A stretch of DNA of 64,000 nt from Paraspadella gotoi. Lineage: Eukaryota > Chaetognatha. How positions within the stretch are numbered: the first letter of the stretch is position 1; every line of letters starts with the position of its first letter. This document shows, in pieces, positions 1-31,665 of the stretch. Position numbers and translations under genes: made by a program. The notes under the pieces were generated by a model that worked only from the letters and a program-made list of their open reading frames with translations, had not been told where the DNA came from and did no database searches. The DNA is taken from positions 7,337,814 to 7,401,813 of the forward strand of contig CM119264.1 of the NCBI GenBank assembly GCA_051294375.1, in the 5' to 3' direction.

Positions 1-555
1 GTAACGACGAATAAAAAAATGGGACAAAAAAACTTGTCATCGACTTTTTTGCTTTGGTTCACATCGTCATCGTCGTCGTCGCTCACATAGTCGTCGTTCA
101 CATCGTCGTCGTCGTTCACATCTCTAACTTGAAAGATGGACAAAAAGTTGGCCATCGGGGAGGAAAAATTCGAAACTTTGACCGAAACAAAAGTCAGTGT
201 TTTGTAAATGGTGTTTGTTCTGATAGTCGTTGTATTAAATTTTAGATATTTAATTCTTTTATCAAACCTTTAAGCTGTTTTTGCTAAAGCTGAAAAAATT
301 ATATTAAATCTGGAAAACCCAGTGCTAATACGGATTTTCTCTATTAAGTAAATAATCATTATTTTTTCTACTCTTTTAAGAAGACTTATATACAAAAAAA
401 ACAACTCAAGAATGAACAAAAGACGCAGGTGTTACAGTTTGACAAGTTTAACAAAACAAATGTACAATATAAAAAAGAGTGATCTTTAAGAACGAAGTGA
501 TCGCTCTCCTTCAACTCTGACGATACATCATTCTGCCACCTGAATCGACGTCCTC

Positions 556-594
<39 letters not shown>

Positions 595-1520
595 TTCTTA
601 GTCGTCGTCGTTAACGGTCACACCCAGAATTCGATGTGATATCGTTTTTCATTTATATCAGGTCATCCAAAATTAATTCGTCCTTTTACATTTAAGAATA
701 CATCGCGTTTCGTATCGCTCATCGATGGAGCGAGCCTGTCGAATGTTTAAGAATTTTAAAAAATTCAGAAATATCTGAGAAAGTTTAAGTATAATGGAAA
801 TCATGTGTCAGTCATTGAAATTGAAAGGTCTAAACATTAACATCAGAACTTTAAAATTCAAGAGAACTAAAGTTACACGAAAGACGACCGACCGACTTTG
901 AGAATGAAATAAAATTGTATTCATTAGGTATGCGCAATAGCAAGAGCAACATTAAAATTTTGTACAAAGTGGAAAGAAAAACTCATTATACCCTAAAAAT
1001 ATGTGTTAAATATCAAAAAAAGAGGAGGGACTGAGAATTTCTAGTAGATGAAGATGAGATTAAAAGGACTCATAACATCAGTAACATTCCTTTCACACGT
1101 CCGCTGCTGAATGAGCTTCGTCTGAAAAACGAAATTGAACCCGCGCATTAAAAAGAACATATTAGGTTCGTAGATTTCCGGCTTTTTTGACTTTGTCCTG
1201 ACTTTGTCACGCATTTGTCTCTTTTTCTATTGTATTTTTTTGACAACTGTCAATTTTCGAATCTGGTCGAAACCGTCTTTGTTTTCTCAAGAACACCATT
1301 TTGACGTCGTATTAACTAACAACGTTCTCTTAACGAACAAACGTTTATTTTTTGTTCTTAAATTTCCTTATATACCCTTAGGTTTTATTCCCATTCTTCG
1401 TCTGTGATACATAAAACAACAAATTTTTAAAAGGAATAAAGAAAAACTAATAAAAAGAAAACAAAACAGAAACGAAATTTAAACGAAAAGAAAAAAAACA
1501 AACAAAACGACGGCGTCTCC
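1..1520. other. AT-rich upstream region, no gene seen
   Basis: This stretch lies upstream of the J-protein start codon. It holds (GTC)n-type microsatellite tracts at about 61-120 and 541-610, and is otherwise AT-rich. The only open frames are microsatellite translations of runs such as Val-Val-His-Ile, which I do not regard as genes. The promoter and 5' UTR of the downstream gene presumably lie near the right end, but no clear TATA box or initiator could be assigned. Confidence 0.6.
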
Positions 1521-17442
<15,922 letters not shown>

Positions 17443-17960
17443 ATTTAAATTAAATTCGCTATTGATTTCTTTCAATACATTGCAATCTCGTCTCGCTCCG
17501 ATATTACACGACGTCACATTCGCCGTCTAGTTTCGACGGCTAATCATCAATATTGTCATTCTGAGCACTGTCATTGGTATATTGTTTATAATGCCTAGAT
17601 GAAGTCACTTTAAAATTCGCGCCCCTTACTTCTCTCCTCTTTCCCGACCTCCTCCTCCCTCTCCTCCCATCCCACTTTTTGTTATATTTTGAAATAGAAT
17701 TTTTTTTTTTCATCGTTTATAACTGGGATTAAAATTTGTCTCCGCCTCGTGAAATGAATATGAAATGGACAACTAAAAGATAATTACGGTAGAGGGCAAC
17801 ACCGACAACAGGTCTGATTAACTCTGTAACGGTCACGACTCACGAGAGAGAAGTTTGTAGTTTTGTACGAAAGAAGCTATTAGGTTATAAATTACAATAT
17901 AAATCACAATAACAGTATCAGTATAAACTAAACTAATTCTCAACCGGGCAACGTCAACCC
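17443..17960. other. Convergent intergenic spacer
   Basis: About 520 bp separate the stop codon of the J-protein gene (+) from the stop codon of GLT1D1 (-), so the two genes are tail-to-tail and share 3' flanking space. A CT-rich block lies at 17631-17670. No canonical AATAAA was spotted on either strand. Confidence 0.6.
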
Positions 17961-19042
17961 TCAAGCTTCTCCGTTCGACTTCCGGTTCACCAACGCCGCC
18001 AAGATTTCGTCGTACCGGGCGCCCTCCGTTTCCGGCGAGTGGTGATTGAACACGTGACGCAGGGCGCCGAAAATGAGGGCCTCTCTGGCGGCGGCGTCAT
18101 CGACGAGCATCTCTAGGCAACGGATGAAGGACGGAGGATCGGAAAAGAGGAAACCAGTATCGCCTAATTGATCAATGAATATATAAAATAATAAAATAAT
18201 CAGATCATCATCATCATCATTTTCCTACCATGTCTCACGACGGCTCGATTGGCTTCAATATCTCGAGCCAATACTGGAGTGCCCAAAGACATGGCTTCAA
18301 GAATAGCGGCCGACATGCCTTCACTGAGAACAATGACAAAAAAGGATCTCTGGATTTGATTTTAGTTTTATGGGGCCAAAGAATCTCTGATTAGTCAATT
18401 GTCTAATATTAGAACCTGATGGACGAATTGACGACAGCAAAAGCGGACCTCATTGCGGCGTGCATCTGCGTCAGTGGCAAACCCGGGTAATACCAGACTC
18501 CACTAGAAAAAATATTTAAAAAATTATCAGGGGATTTTTCTAAATCAATGATGACAGTCAAAGAAACGGTTTACGAGGTCAAATCGTGCCGTCTGCCTTT
18601 CTCATCCATTTCATTGTCGTCATTCGTCAGTTTCGTCACCTCATGGGCCGAATTCGATCTTCGATCTCCCGCGTGAATTCGTCGTCCAACGAGGGACCGA
18701 CGAGGATAAAGTGAAACTCTTTTCGATGCTCTTTTGTCAGACGCCATCTCTCGAACGAGTCCGTCAGAAACAAAGGGTCTTTCACTGCGAAGGAGGCGAA
18801 TACAAGAATGAAAATCATAATTAATATGAAATTGGTACAACCAATATAAAAATTATCCATTCATTTAATAAATAAGCTATCCTGCCCCCGACTTCGGACA
18901 TGTTTTTCGTTTCCCTAAAAATACAAAATGCAAATCATTCTTACCTCTCCTCATACAGGCGACCAACAAAATGAGTTTCGTGTTCGCTATGGGAATTTCG
19001 AATCTTTCACTCGCGACTTTCAAAAAATTGAATTCCTCTGTT

Positions 19043-19083
<41 letters not shown>

Positions 19084-19951
19084 GCTCTGAGGAATGACGA
19101 CGAACGAAGGTCCCTTATCGCAGTCGAACGTTTGTTCAATTTCAACTCCTTCAGTGTCCCTTTGCGCCGGAAGTTTAGCCTCTCCACCAAATCTTTTGAA
19201 ATTGTTTAGGGAAAAGTGTTGGAAAAGTTGACCCTCGAATAATCCTAATATATTCAAGTTTGGTGCAAATTTAGGGCATATACGTGAAGTCGATTGAAAA
19301 AAAGCTATATTAAAAGGTGAGAATATGTATATTATTTAAGACAAAAAAAAAGGAAAATAGGGAAAAAATTGGGCGACTTGATATTTTTAATGGGATTTTT
19401 TTTTTTAATTTAGTTTAGCAAGAGTTAGTGGTTACGAAGCTAAGAATTTGGGGCTGAAAAAAATAACTGAATAAATTTTTTAAAAATACGCAAAAAAGAA
19501 AGAAAAAAAAATCTATTTTTTTAACGATAAAAACCGAAGTTAAAAACGGTGACTCGATTTCCCGAACCTTTTTTCGGCGATCGACTTCATGGAGTCGGTG
19601 AAGCAGACGGCGTAGTCGCTGGCGGCGACGACACGACGCATGACGTCCATTTTATCGTCGTCGTCGACGTCGGCGCTGAGGTCCGTCCCGCCAAAGATGA
19701 GGAGAAGGGGGAGGCGTCGGGGGAGGGAGGAGAGGAGGCGGCCGCTAGAGATGAAAACGGATCGAATCAGATTGAGTAAATAAATGGGTTTTTTTATTGT
19801 GTTTTACAACAAACTAACTTGAAACTTTGACTGACTTTCATTTAGTGGAAAAAAAGATCGCAGCGGAAAAATTGTCGAGCCGAGTCCACGGTTGACTTTG
19901 TTTACCCTTTTTCTTGACGAGGGGGTCGTAGTCTAAAGCAAAAACAAAATC

Positions 19952-20038
<87 letters not shown>

Positions 20039-20322
20039 GACTTCCCTTCAGCACACTGAATATTGAAGAGGAAAACTTAATCATTAAATATTATAAGTGA
20101 AATAACCTACAAATGAGTATCGAAGCTGAGAAAAATAAAAAAAAATTGACAAAAAAAAAACAAACAAAAAAAGCATTTAAACTCCTTTCTTTGAGAGGGA
20201 TCATTTATGAAAGGATTACCCCCTAACTCGCTGAATTTTCCGGTCTCGATCAATAGCACCCTGTTTTCCAATGGAACGAACTCGGGCGTTCGTCGCCAAG
20301 CATTTTCTGAAGGCCATTGAAT

Positions 20323-20374
<52 letters not shown>

Positions 20375-20995
20375 TTTCCGAACGAAGCATATGGTTTTCC
20401 AATACCATCGGGGTGCTCTGACGACACGCGACAGTTGCCCGAGAAACTGTCGTTATGGAAACAAAAGATTGCAACACGTCGCGTCAAAACAAAAAATCAA
20501 AAACTGCGAGGCTTAAAATCAGAACAATTGAAATATGGATGGGAAAATTGGGCCAACGACATTTTTACAGCAAAAGAAGTGATTTCACGTGAGGTTTTTC
20601 ACGAGTTTCAGTAAATGTGGTTGCCGTGAGTCTCGTCGATATGACGACGCATCGTCCCGACGACGTCACCACTCCTCCCCCCACGGTCACCCTCTTCCCT
20701 TCTCTCACCTCTTGTACGCGTGGATGAGTACGAGGCAATCCAGTTCGCCGTCGTCCTCCCACGGCGGCCGCGGGTCGTCGACGACCGTTTCCGGCTGAAC
20801 CGTCTCCACCCGCCAACCTTTGGCCGACAAGAGCCTACGAAGACGCATGGCCGTCGTCGCGTTGCCGGTGCCGACGCGTTGAGGAGAGACGATGAGAATC
20901 CGGCGCCGAGAGAGAGCGGGGGCGTTGACGGATGCAGAGACGGTCGTAGGAGACGGCGTCAGGCGGCGCTCCTCGTTTTCGGGCGGGGTCGTCAT
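17961..20995 (-). CDS. GLT1D1: GLT1D1-like GT4 glycosyltransferase (spliced)
   Basis: Glycosyltransferase family 4, GT-B fold. Exons in transcript order are 20995-20709, 19744-19568, 19192-18945, 18784-18640, 18502-18416, 18323-18229 and 18163-17961. All junctions keep phase and code about 413 residues, against about 346 in human GLT1D1; the extra length is at the N-terminus and in exon 3. Matching landmarks in order are [85 protein letters not shown], and the nucleotide-sugar EX7E motif in [20 protein letters not shown]. The final exon retains [13 protein letters not shown]. Exon 3 contains an in-frame (ACG)n microsatellite coding about 14 threonines. The start was taken at the ATG at 20995 because no ATG lies further upstream in that frame. 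Donor and substrate cannot be read from sequence. Confidence 0.92.
19955..20037. repeat. (GA)n microsatellite
   Basis: Pure GA tract in the first intron of the GLT1D1-like gene. A second, shorter GA tract lies at about 20325-20368 in the same intron. Confidence 0.95.
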
Positions 20996-21305
20996 CGCAA
21001 TCGAGGGATCACTATATTTGAGTGTCAACCACGCTGTCCAGGATCGGTTTTTTTTTCCTCTGTTCTTTTTTTTCGCTTTTGTTTCTCTTGACAATAGAAA
21101 CAAAAGAGCATTGTTTTCGAAATCGACCTCGTGACTTTACGTGAGCTACGAGGTGCAATCCCATCGGCCATTCGCTTATTCTTTACTTTATCGCTGAAAA
21201 AAAATCTCATGATCCTAAAGTGTCCCTTAAATTATAAAGGGCCGCTTATTGGTCAATTAGGTTTCGCGTGATACCAGGGTCCTTCCTTTGTGTAAAAAAG
21301 AATTG

Positions 21306-25528
<4,223 letters not shown>

Positions 25529-25748
25529 CGACATCAAAACTGGTTTATGACGTTATCAAAACTGGTTTATGACGTTATCAAAACTGGTTTATGACGTTAT
25601 CAAAACTGGTTTATGACGTTATCAAAACTGGTTTATGACGTTATCAAAACTGGTTTATGACGTCATCAAAACTAGTTTATGACGTCATCAATACTAGTTT
25701 ATTACGTCATCAATACTAGTTTATTACGTCATCAAAAGTGGTTTATGA
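25529..25748. repeat. 22-bp satellite array 1 (CRE-like)
   Basis: About ten head-to-tail 22-bp units, consensus TGACGTTATCAAAACTGGTT+TA, drifting rightward to TGACGTCATCAA(A/T)ACTAG forms. Perfect TGACGTCA octamers appear in the later units. The array abuts the left boundary of duplicated cassette copy 1. Confidence 0.95.
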
Positions 25749-26147
25749 GAGATAATAAAAAACGGGGTCTGCAGTTTGTCACAGAACCCCGAACATCCCG
25801 GCGACTGGATCAGTTTCTTTAATTTTCTATCGCTATCTCATCTCTCTTTAATTTTCTCTCGCTATCCTCTCTCTCTGATTAAAGTTCGATCTTGAGTTTA
25901 ATCGCGAGGTGTTAATTTCATCACGTTTTTCACAAAGTAAACAAAAGTAAACACGTCGCAATATTATTTTTTAGGTAAACAAGATTGACAAACAGGCACC
26001 AACAATTTTCACAATTATTGGGATACAAAGCAGCAATATTGTAAAATTGATAAATGATAAAATCAAGAAAATTTTCGACATTGGTTTATCCTTGGATTTG
26101 AATAAAAGAAAGTTTTTTTTCAATGACTGCATTGTTGGATTCATTCA

Positions 26148-26501
26148 TTAATTCTGCGGGTGGATAATATCCATATGTTTGATGATTAACACAGTTTCAT
26201 CTTCTAACGTCAGGTCCATGGTAAGTTTGATTTCAAAGTATTTTCCTTCATAGACAAAAGTGTCTTCCGCTTCGAAGGTTGTGCAATCGAAGTTATCGGG
26301 ATCACAGAAGAACTCGTACAGTTTATCTAAAGGTCCTTTTTTAACTAAATGCTTTAGTTCTCTGAATGGTATTTGAATCGAGCACTTAGCAAAGATGGGT
26401 TCTCTCTGATGAATCTGCACGAACTTGACTTTCTTATTGTTCATTGCGCAGAAATAAACGTCTTCGCAAATCTCACAAGCCTTTCCCTTTTCAATTTCCA
26501 T
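26148..26501 (-). pseudogene. Cysteine-pair protein, copy 1, truncated by frameshift
   Basis: The first 108 residues are the same as the 178-residue protein at 29970-30506, starting MEIEKGKACEICEDVYFCA. One base is missing near 26178 relative to that copy (ATATG-TTTGATG instead of ATATGGTTTGATG), so the frame changes and stops early. It is either a pseudogene or carries an assembly error. Confidence 0.75.
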
Positions 26502-26632
26502 TTTTACTTTAATTAAGAAACAAAAATTTGAAAAATCATGTAATTAAACAAATTCAAAAACAAAATACAATACAATTATTTACAATGATTTTACTATTCT
26601 AAATCTAAATCTAAATCAATACATATTTATAA

Positions 26633-27245
26633 TTAAACATTAAGGGGAACATCCATCATTGCAATAGCTCCCCCCTCTTCGTCGCTTGAATCAACCTCTT
26701 CCCCCATCCTCGCCAACTCATCATCATCCTCGACTAGCACCCTCTTCAACTGCATCACCCCTTCCCTCACCCTAATTTTCTCGGGCTCTCGGGCTCTTCT
26801 CTCCTCCCCATGTGACAGGTGTTGGGCTTTCCCTACATCCATCGAGGAATAATCCGTCTCGCAGAGGCTGATGAAAAATATAGAGAAAAAAGTTAGTTTA
26901 AATTGTAAATTTTAAAAATATAAAGTTTTATAATCTTACATGGAGATTAGAACCTTCTACATATAGAGGGTCTTCGGCGTTTGCCGGTCGGTCTTGTTGA
27001 CCGGGCGCCCCATGAAAAATGATGCCCTTAGAGGCACCATGAGAACGCGGCATCATGGGGCCGCACGAATAGGGGAAGTTGAGTTCTTCATTTTCAACAA
27101 TAAAGTCCTGAGTTTTTGCGAAAACATACATCTCCTCAGAGATGTATGTTTTAATTGTCTCTTTCACACTTTCGAGGCAAACCATGTCTGGGACATGGTT
27201 TGCCATGGCTTCCTCATGAAGTCTTTTCCAGTCAATATCGCACAT
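26633..27245 (-). pseudogene. Two-exon unknown protein, copy 1, frameshifted
   Basis: Exons 27245-26940 and 26867-26633 with GT/AG borders. The first exon starts MCDIDWKRLHEEAMANHVPD and the second codes an acidic tail ending VDSSDEEGGAIAMMDVPLNV. Relative to the copy at 30634-31255, single bases are missing near 27030-27040, so the end of exon 1 is out of frame (PRSHGASK instead of PRSQWCLL). The second exon is intact here but broken in the other copy. I do not recognise the family. Confidence 0.6.
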
Positions 27246-27647
27246 CTGTTAATATAAATTTTTATATTCATTGATAACGATGATCATAATTAAAATATAA
27301 CAAAGACTACTACATTAACTTCGAAGATGATCAAATATAACAAAGACTACTACATTACATTTTTGAAAAAATTTTTTCTTTAAATTTCACACTCGAATTT
27401 ATTAAAATTTTGAAAAAAAAATAAAAATCCCCTTTTAACACTAATAAATAAAAAAAATCTTAATTCAAAACATTCCCCCTTACCCAAATCTTACTCTTAT
27501 TAAACATTTAAACCCACTCATCCCACCCCCAAAAGAGTTTTTTGATATAAAATTCGTCATCGTTCGTCAGCGTCGTTGTCGTAGTATTGGCGCTTGAAGA
27601 TGGCCGGTTTCGACTAGCCATTTCCAAGGCCTCCGCCGTCGCCCTCT

Positions 27648-27918
27648 TTTATGACGACATCAAAACTGGTTTATGACGTCATCAAAACTGGTTTATGACG
27701 TCATCAAAACTGGTTTATGACGTCATCAAAACTGGTTTATGACGTCATCAAAACTGGTTTATGACGTCATCAAAACTGGTTTATGACGTCATCAAAACTG
27801 GTTTATGACGTTATCAAAACTGGTTTATGACGTCATTAAAACTAGTTTATGACGTCATTAAAACTAGTTTATGACGTCATTAAAACTAGTTTATGACGTC
27901 ATCAAAACTAGTTTATGA
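27648..27918. repeat. 22-bp satellite array 2 (CRE octamer in ten units)
   Basis: Twelve units of the same 22-bp satellite as array 1. Ten units carry a perfect palindromic TGACGTCA (starting at 27674, 27696, 27718, 27740, 27762, 27784, 27828, 27850, 27872 and 27894); one has TGACGTTA. The first units match the CTGG type and the last the CTAG type. Confidence 0.97.
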
Positions 27919-29189
27919 ATTTTCTATCTATTTTGGTTCTCTCATCACCATGGGTGTCAGTCAGTCTCTGTTAGGCAGAGGTGACATCGGAATTTTCGTT
28001 TCCAACGGTCAAATTTCTCAAGGTTCATTAACGTCCGAAGTCTGAAGTCTCCTTTTCGAGGTTGTTTTTCTCTATTGGAGATTTAGGATATGTGGAAAAG
28101 GAAGAGTATTTGGAAGAAAAAGGAGAAAAAAAGCAAAAAGAAAAGATAGGAAAAGCGGTTAATTTGTAACTACTGTAACCGGTCTGAGTGGTAAGTGGAC
28201 CCAAACGTAATTTTAATTCATGAAACTTTGTTTTTAATCTTTATTTAAACAGCTTTATTTCAAAAATTGCATTCAATATTAAAACGTTATGACGACATGG
28301 TGATACTTCGTCAGGGAAACCGTGATGTTCTCGGTCAAATAATATTATTATAATCTAATTCTTTTAATTTAATATTTTGTTTTTGTCTCATTGAAGATAT
28401 AATTATCAATAACTGTTTATTCGATGTTATTTTTATTTGACGAATTTATTATTAAATTACCCATTCATTAAAAAAAAGATTCTTTTTAATTTTTAAAAGT
28501 TAATGGAGGCTGGAAGAACAAAATTTAAATTAGAGACAGTGGTGAAGAATCAAAGCATGGTTTGGAAGCATTACTATCCCAAACTCTTTAAACCCAACCT
28601 TTTCCTTAGGTACCAAAGCATCCTCCATATTCCAACTAGTTTAACATTTCTGGATTTAACTCATCATGAAAAAGCTCTCAAAACAATAATAATAAAATAC
28701 TAAACTAATAAATAAGCATTATTCCGCGTCCCAATCCAATCCTCTTTATTCCCTTCAACACATTTTCCCCAACTTCACCATCGCCCGGTGCGCTTTCCAT
28801 TCGTGCACTTCCAAATCTCTCATTCCCATCATGGTGAGGAATTCTATTTTTTTCCTTTCATCTAGGTTCGCCGCAAGAAGAGGCCCAAGTCGTAATTGAT
28901 AACTTTTCTAAATGGGATGTAGACATTTGCTGGACGAGCTTTCTCGTGTCAATTACCGTGTTAAATATGTTTTTCATAAAATGTTGATTTTTGTCTTTCA
29001 CATTTTTAACAATGTTTTTTTCATTTATCCATATTTTTTTCATTTATTTATGATCATATTTATATTTAAAAATCTTACTAATAACTGTAAGAGATAATAA
29101 AAAACAGGAGAGATAGAATAAAATAACTTTGGGAGCCAACTTCCGGTCTAGCCTATGACATCATGCCCTGATCACGTCACACATATTAA
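27919..29189. other. AT-rich spacer, no gene recognised
   Basis: Spacer between satellite array 2 and the partial cassette copy. A further occurrence of the boundary motif GAGATAATAAAAAAC lies near 29091. A 66-codon open frame at 28503 has no recognisable features. Confidence 0.5.
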
Positions 29190-29757
29190 CACAATTATTT
29201 ACAATGATTTGATTATTCTAAATCTAAATTAATACATATTTATAATGAAACATCAAGTTGGGAGCATCCATAATGGCAAAAGCTCCCCCCTCTTCATCAC
29301 TCTTCTTCACCCATCCTCGCCAACTCCTCATTGTCTTCTATCAAAAAACCCTCCTCAACTCCATCACCCCCTTCCTCACCCTAATCTTCTCGGGCTCTCG
29401 GGATTTTCTTTCCTCCCCGATGTTATGTAGGTGATCTGGTTTACCTACATCACACGAGGAGTAGTCCGTCTCGTGTAAGCTGATGAAAAATATAGAGAAA
29501 AAGTGAGTTTAAATTGTAAATTTTAAAATTGAAGTTTTATAATCTTACAAAGAAATCAGACCTACATAAAGTAGGTCTTCCGCATTTGCCCGGTCGGTCT
29601 TGTTGACTGGGCGCCCCATGAAGAATGATACCCTCAGGAGGCACCATTGTGGTCGAGGCATCATGAGGCCGTAGGAATAGGGAAAGTTCTTCTCCTCTTC
29701 TTCTATCAGGAATGTTTCCGTCTTTTTAAAAACATACATCTCCTCTGAGATGTATGA
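29190..29757 (-). pseudogene. Partial third copy of the two-exon unknown gene
   Basis: Resembles 26590-27150 and 30590-31150: the acidic second exon with surrounding intron, then part of exon 1. It is truncated at the sequence coding EEMYV and fused directly to the left boundary of cassette copy 2. Several indels break the frame in both exons. Confidence 0.75.
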
Positions 29758-29969
29758 GAGAGATAATAAAAAACGGGGTCTGCAGTTTGTCACAGAACCC
29801 GACACGGGGACTGGATCAGTTTCTTTAATTTTCTATCGCTATCTCTATCTCTTTTAATTTTCTCTCGCTATCCCTCTCTCTCTGATTAAAGTTCGATCTT
29901 GAGTTTAATCGCAGGTGTTTATTTCTCACGGTTTTTCACAAAGTAAACAAAAGTAAACGCGTCACAATA

Positions 29970-30506
29970 TTATTTTTTAGGTAAACATGATTGACAAACA
30001 GCACCACAATTTTCACAATGATTGGGATACAAAGCAGCAATATTGTAAAATTGATAAATGATAAAATCAAAAAACTTTTTGACATTGGTTAATCCTTGGA
30101 TTTGAATAAAAGAAAGTTTTTTTTCAATGACTGCATTATTGGATTCGTTCATTAATTCTACGGGTGGATAATATCCATATGGTTTGATGATTAACACGGT
30201 TTCATCTTCCAACGTCAGGTCCATGGTAAGTTTGATTTCAAAGTATTTTCCTTCATAGACAAAAGTGTCTTCCGCTTCGAAGGTTGTGCAATCGAAGTTA
30301 TCGGGATCACAGAAGAACTCATACAGTTTATCTAAAGGTCCTTTTTTAACTAAATGCTTTAGTTCTCTGAATGGTATTTGAATCGAGCACTTAGCAAAGA
30401 TGGGTTCTCTCTGATGAATCTGCACGAACTTGACTTTCTTATTGTTCATTGCGCAGAAATAAACGTCTTCGCAAATCTCACAAGCCTTTCCCTTTTCAAT
30501 TTCCAT
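29970..30506 (-). CDS. Unknown 178-residue cysteine-pair protein
   Basis: Single uninterrupted frame from an ATG in A-rich context. The N-terminus holds CEIC and the C-terminus holds CENCGAVCQSC, so two CxxC pairs near the end and one near the start could bind zinc. The middle is rich in Phe, Lys and acidic residues, with no signal peptide or membrane helix. It is the intact version of the frame at 26148. The upstream neighbour on the same strand is the two-exon unknown gene. I do not recognise the family; a virus-derived, transposon-derived or lineage-specific gene are all possible. Intronless structure and duplicated context are the only clues. Confidence 0.6.
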   Translation of the reverse strand: MEIEKGKACEICEDVYFCAMNNKKVKFVQIHQREPIFAKCSIQIPFRELKHLVKKGPLDKLYEFFCDPDNFDCTTFEAEDTFVYEGKYFEIKLTMDLTLEDETVLIIKPYGYYPPVELMNESNNAVIEKKLSFIQIQGLTNVKKFFDFIIYQFYNIAALYPNHCENCGAVCQSCLPKK

Positions 30507-30633
30507 TTTACTTTAATTAAGAAACAAAAATTGAAAAATCATGTAATTAAACAAATTCAAAACAAAACATAAATCAATACAATTATTTACAATGATTTTA
30601 CTATTCTAAATCTAAATCAATACATATTTATAA

Positions 30634-31255
30634 TTAAACATCAAGGGGGAACATCCATCATTGCGATAGCTCCCCCCTCTTCGTCGCTTGAATCAACCTC
30701 TTCCCCATCCTCGCCAACTCATCATCATCCTTTCGACTCAGCACCCTCTTCAACTGCATCACCCTTCCCTCACCCTAATTTTCTCGGGCTCTCGGGCTCC
30801 TCTCTCCTCCCCGATGTGATGCAGGTGTTTGGGCTTCCCTACATCCATCGAGGAATAATCCGTCTCGCAGAGGCTGATGAAAAATATAGAGAAAAAGTTA
30901 GTTTAAATTGTAAATTTTAAAAATATAAAGTTTTATAATCTTACATGGAGATTAGACCTTCTACATATAGTAGAAGGTCTTCGGCGTTTGCCCGGTCGGT
31001 CTTGTTGACCGGGCGCCCCATGAAGAATGATGCCCTTAGGAGGCACCATTGAGAACGCGGCATCATGGGGCCGCACGAATAGGGAAAGTTGAGCTCTTCT
31101 TCCTTGATAAGAAAGTCTTGGGTTTTTGTGAAAACATACATCTCCTCAGAGATGTATGTTTTAATTGTTTTTTTCACGCTTTCGAGGCAAACCATGTCTG
31201 GGACATGGTTTGCCATAGCTTCCTCGTGAAGCTTTTTCCAATCAATGTCACACAT
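30634..31255 (-). pseudogene. Two-exon unknown protein, copy 2, one-base deletion
   Basis: Exon 1 (31255-30945) is open and starts MCDIDWKKLHEEAMANHVPD, with CSGPMM-type spacing around SCGPMMPRSQWCLL and ending near LLYVEGLIS. A GT donor leads to exon 2 from 30873. Exon 2 stops early because one G is missing near 30765 relative to copy 1 (GAAGGGTGATG instead of GAAGGGGTGATG). The predicted intact product would be about 180 residues with a basic middle and an acidic C-terminus. Each copy is broken at a different base, which suggests sequencing error or recent decay rather than an old pseudogene. Confidence 0.6.
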
Positions 31256-31258
31256 CTG

Positions 31259-31561
31259 TTAATATAAATTTTTACATTCAATCAAATTCATAGAGTTCGA
31301 GAATCTCATTACAATGATCAATAAAAAAATTAAGAAAAACGCTAATGTTGGGTCTGGTCCTCCAAGAAACAAGATGTCAAAATCTTTAGCATCGTCTTTA
31401 ACCCATAGTGTTGCCGTTAGTCCTTCGCATAGTTTACACTCGAATTTTTGGAAGTTGGGAGATCGATTTGGGTTGAAAAGAAAATCCCTCAAAGATTTTA
31501 ACCCCACAATGTTTGCCTTTAGATTTTCGACCGTCCACATAAAACTCTTCACAATTTTCAT
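31259..31561 (-). CDS. Unknown 100-residue protein with one membrane segment
   Basis: Starts MKIVKSFMWTVENLKANIVG and carries a CxxC-like CKLCEG. A hydrophobic stretch, LAFFLIFLLIIVM, near the C-terminus could span a membrane. Its ATG overlaps the TGA of the upstream 35-codon frame by the four bases ATGA, and its stop lies three bases before the ATG of the next gene. It is absent from cassette copy 1. It may be an exon rather than a separate gene. Confidence 0.4.
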   Translation of the reverse strand: MKIVKSFMWTVENLKANIVGLKSLRDFLFNPNRSPNFQKFECKLCEGLTATLWVKDDAKDFDILFLGGPDPTLAFFLIFLLIIVMRFSNSMNLIECKNLY

Positions 31562-31665
31562 TTGTCTTTTTTAACATATTTGATGTTAATGACCGCATCC
31601 TTGTTAAAGGAAATGGTCATTCCATGAAAAAGTTTAACAACGTCTCCAACTTTTAGTTTATCCAT
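31558..31665 (-). CDS. Unknown 35-residue open frame
   Basis: Starts MDKLKVGDVVKLFHG and ends in a lysine-rich tail. It is too short to identify. Its main interest is the ATGA overlap with the next frame, which is rare between eukaryotic genes. It could be a leader exon or small peptide. Confidence 0.3.
   Translation of the reverse strand: MDKLKVGDVVKLFHGMTISFNKDAVINIKYVKKDK

Larger units (their letters stand above)
25749..27640. repeat. Duplicated gene cassette, copy 1
   Basis: This segment is highly similar to 29760-32090. It starts at GAGATAATAAAAAACGGGGT and ends inside a copy of the 3' end of the membrane-protein exon found at 31990-32090. Relative to copy 2 it lacks about 430 bp holding two small open frames. 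It is framed on both sides by the 22-bp satellite. It contains broken versions of two minus-strand genes. Confidence 0.88.

Noticed and set aside
54-245. Small Val/His-rich open frame
   Set aside because: (GTC)n microsatellite translation without an ATG start.
25529-25748. Possible CRISPR-like array
   Set aside because: Units are contiguous 22-mers without unique spacers, in a clearly eukaryotic context; it is a satellite.
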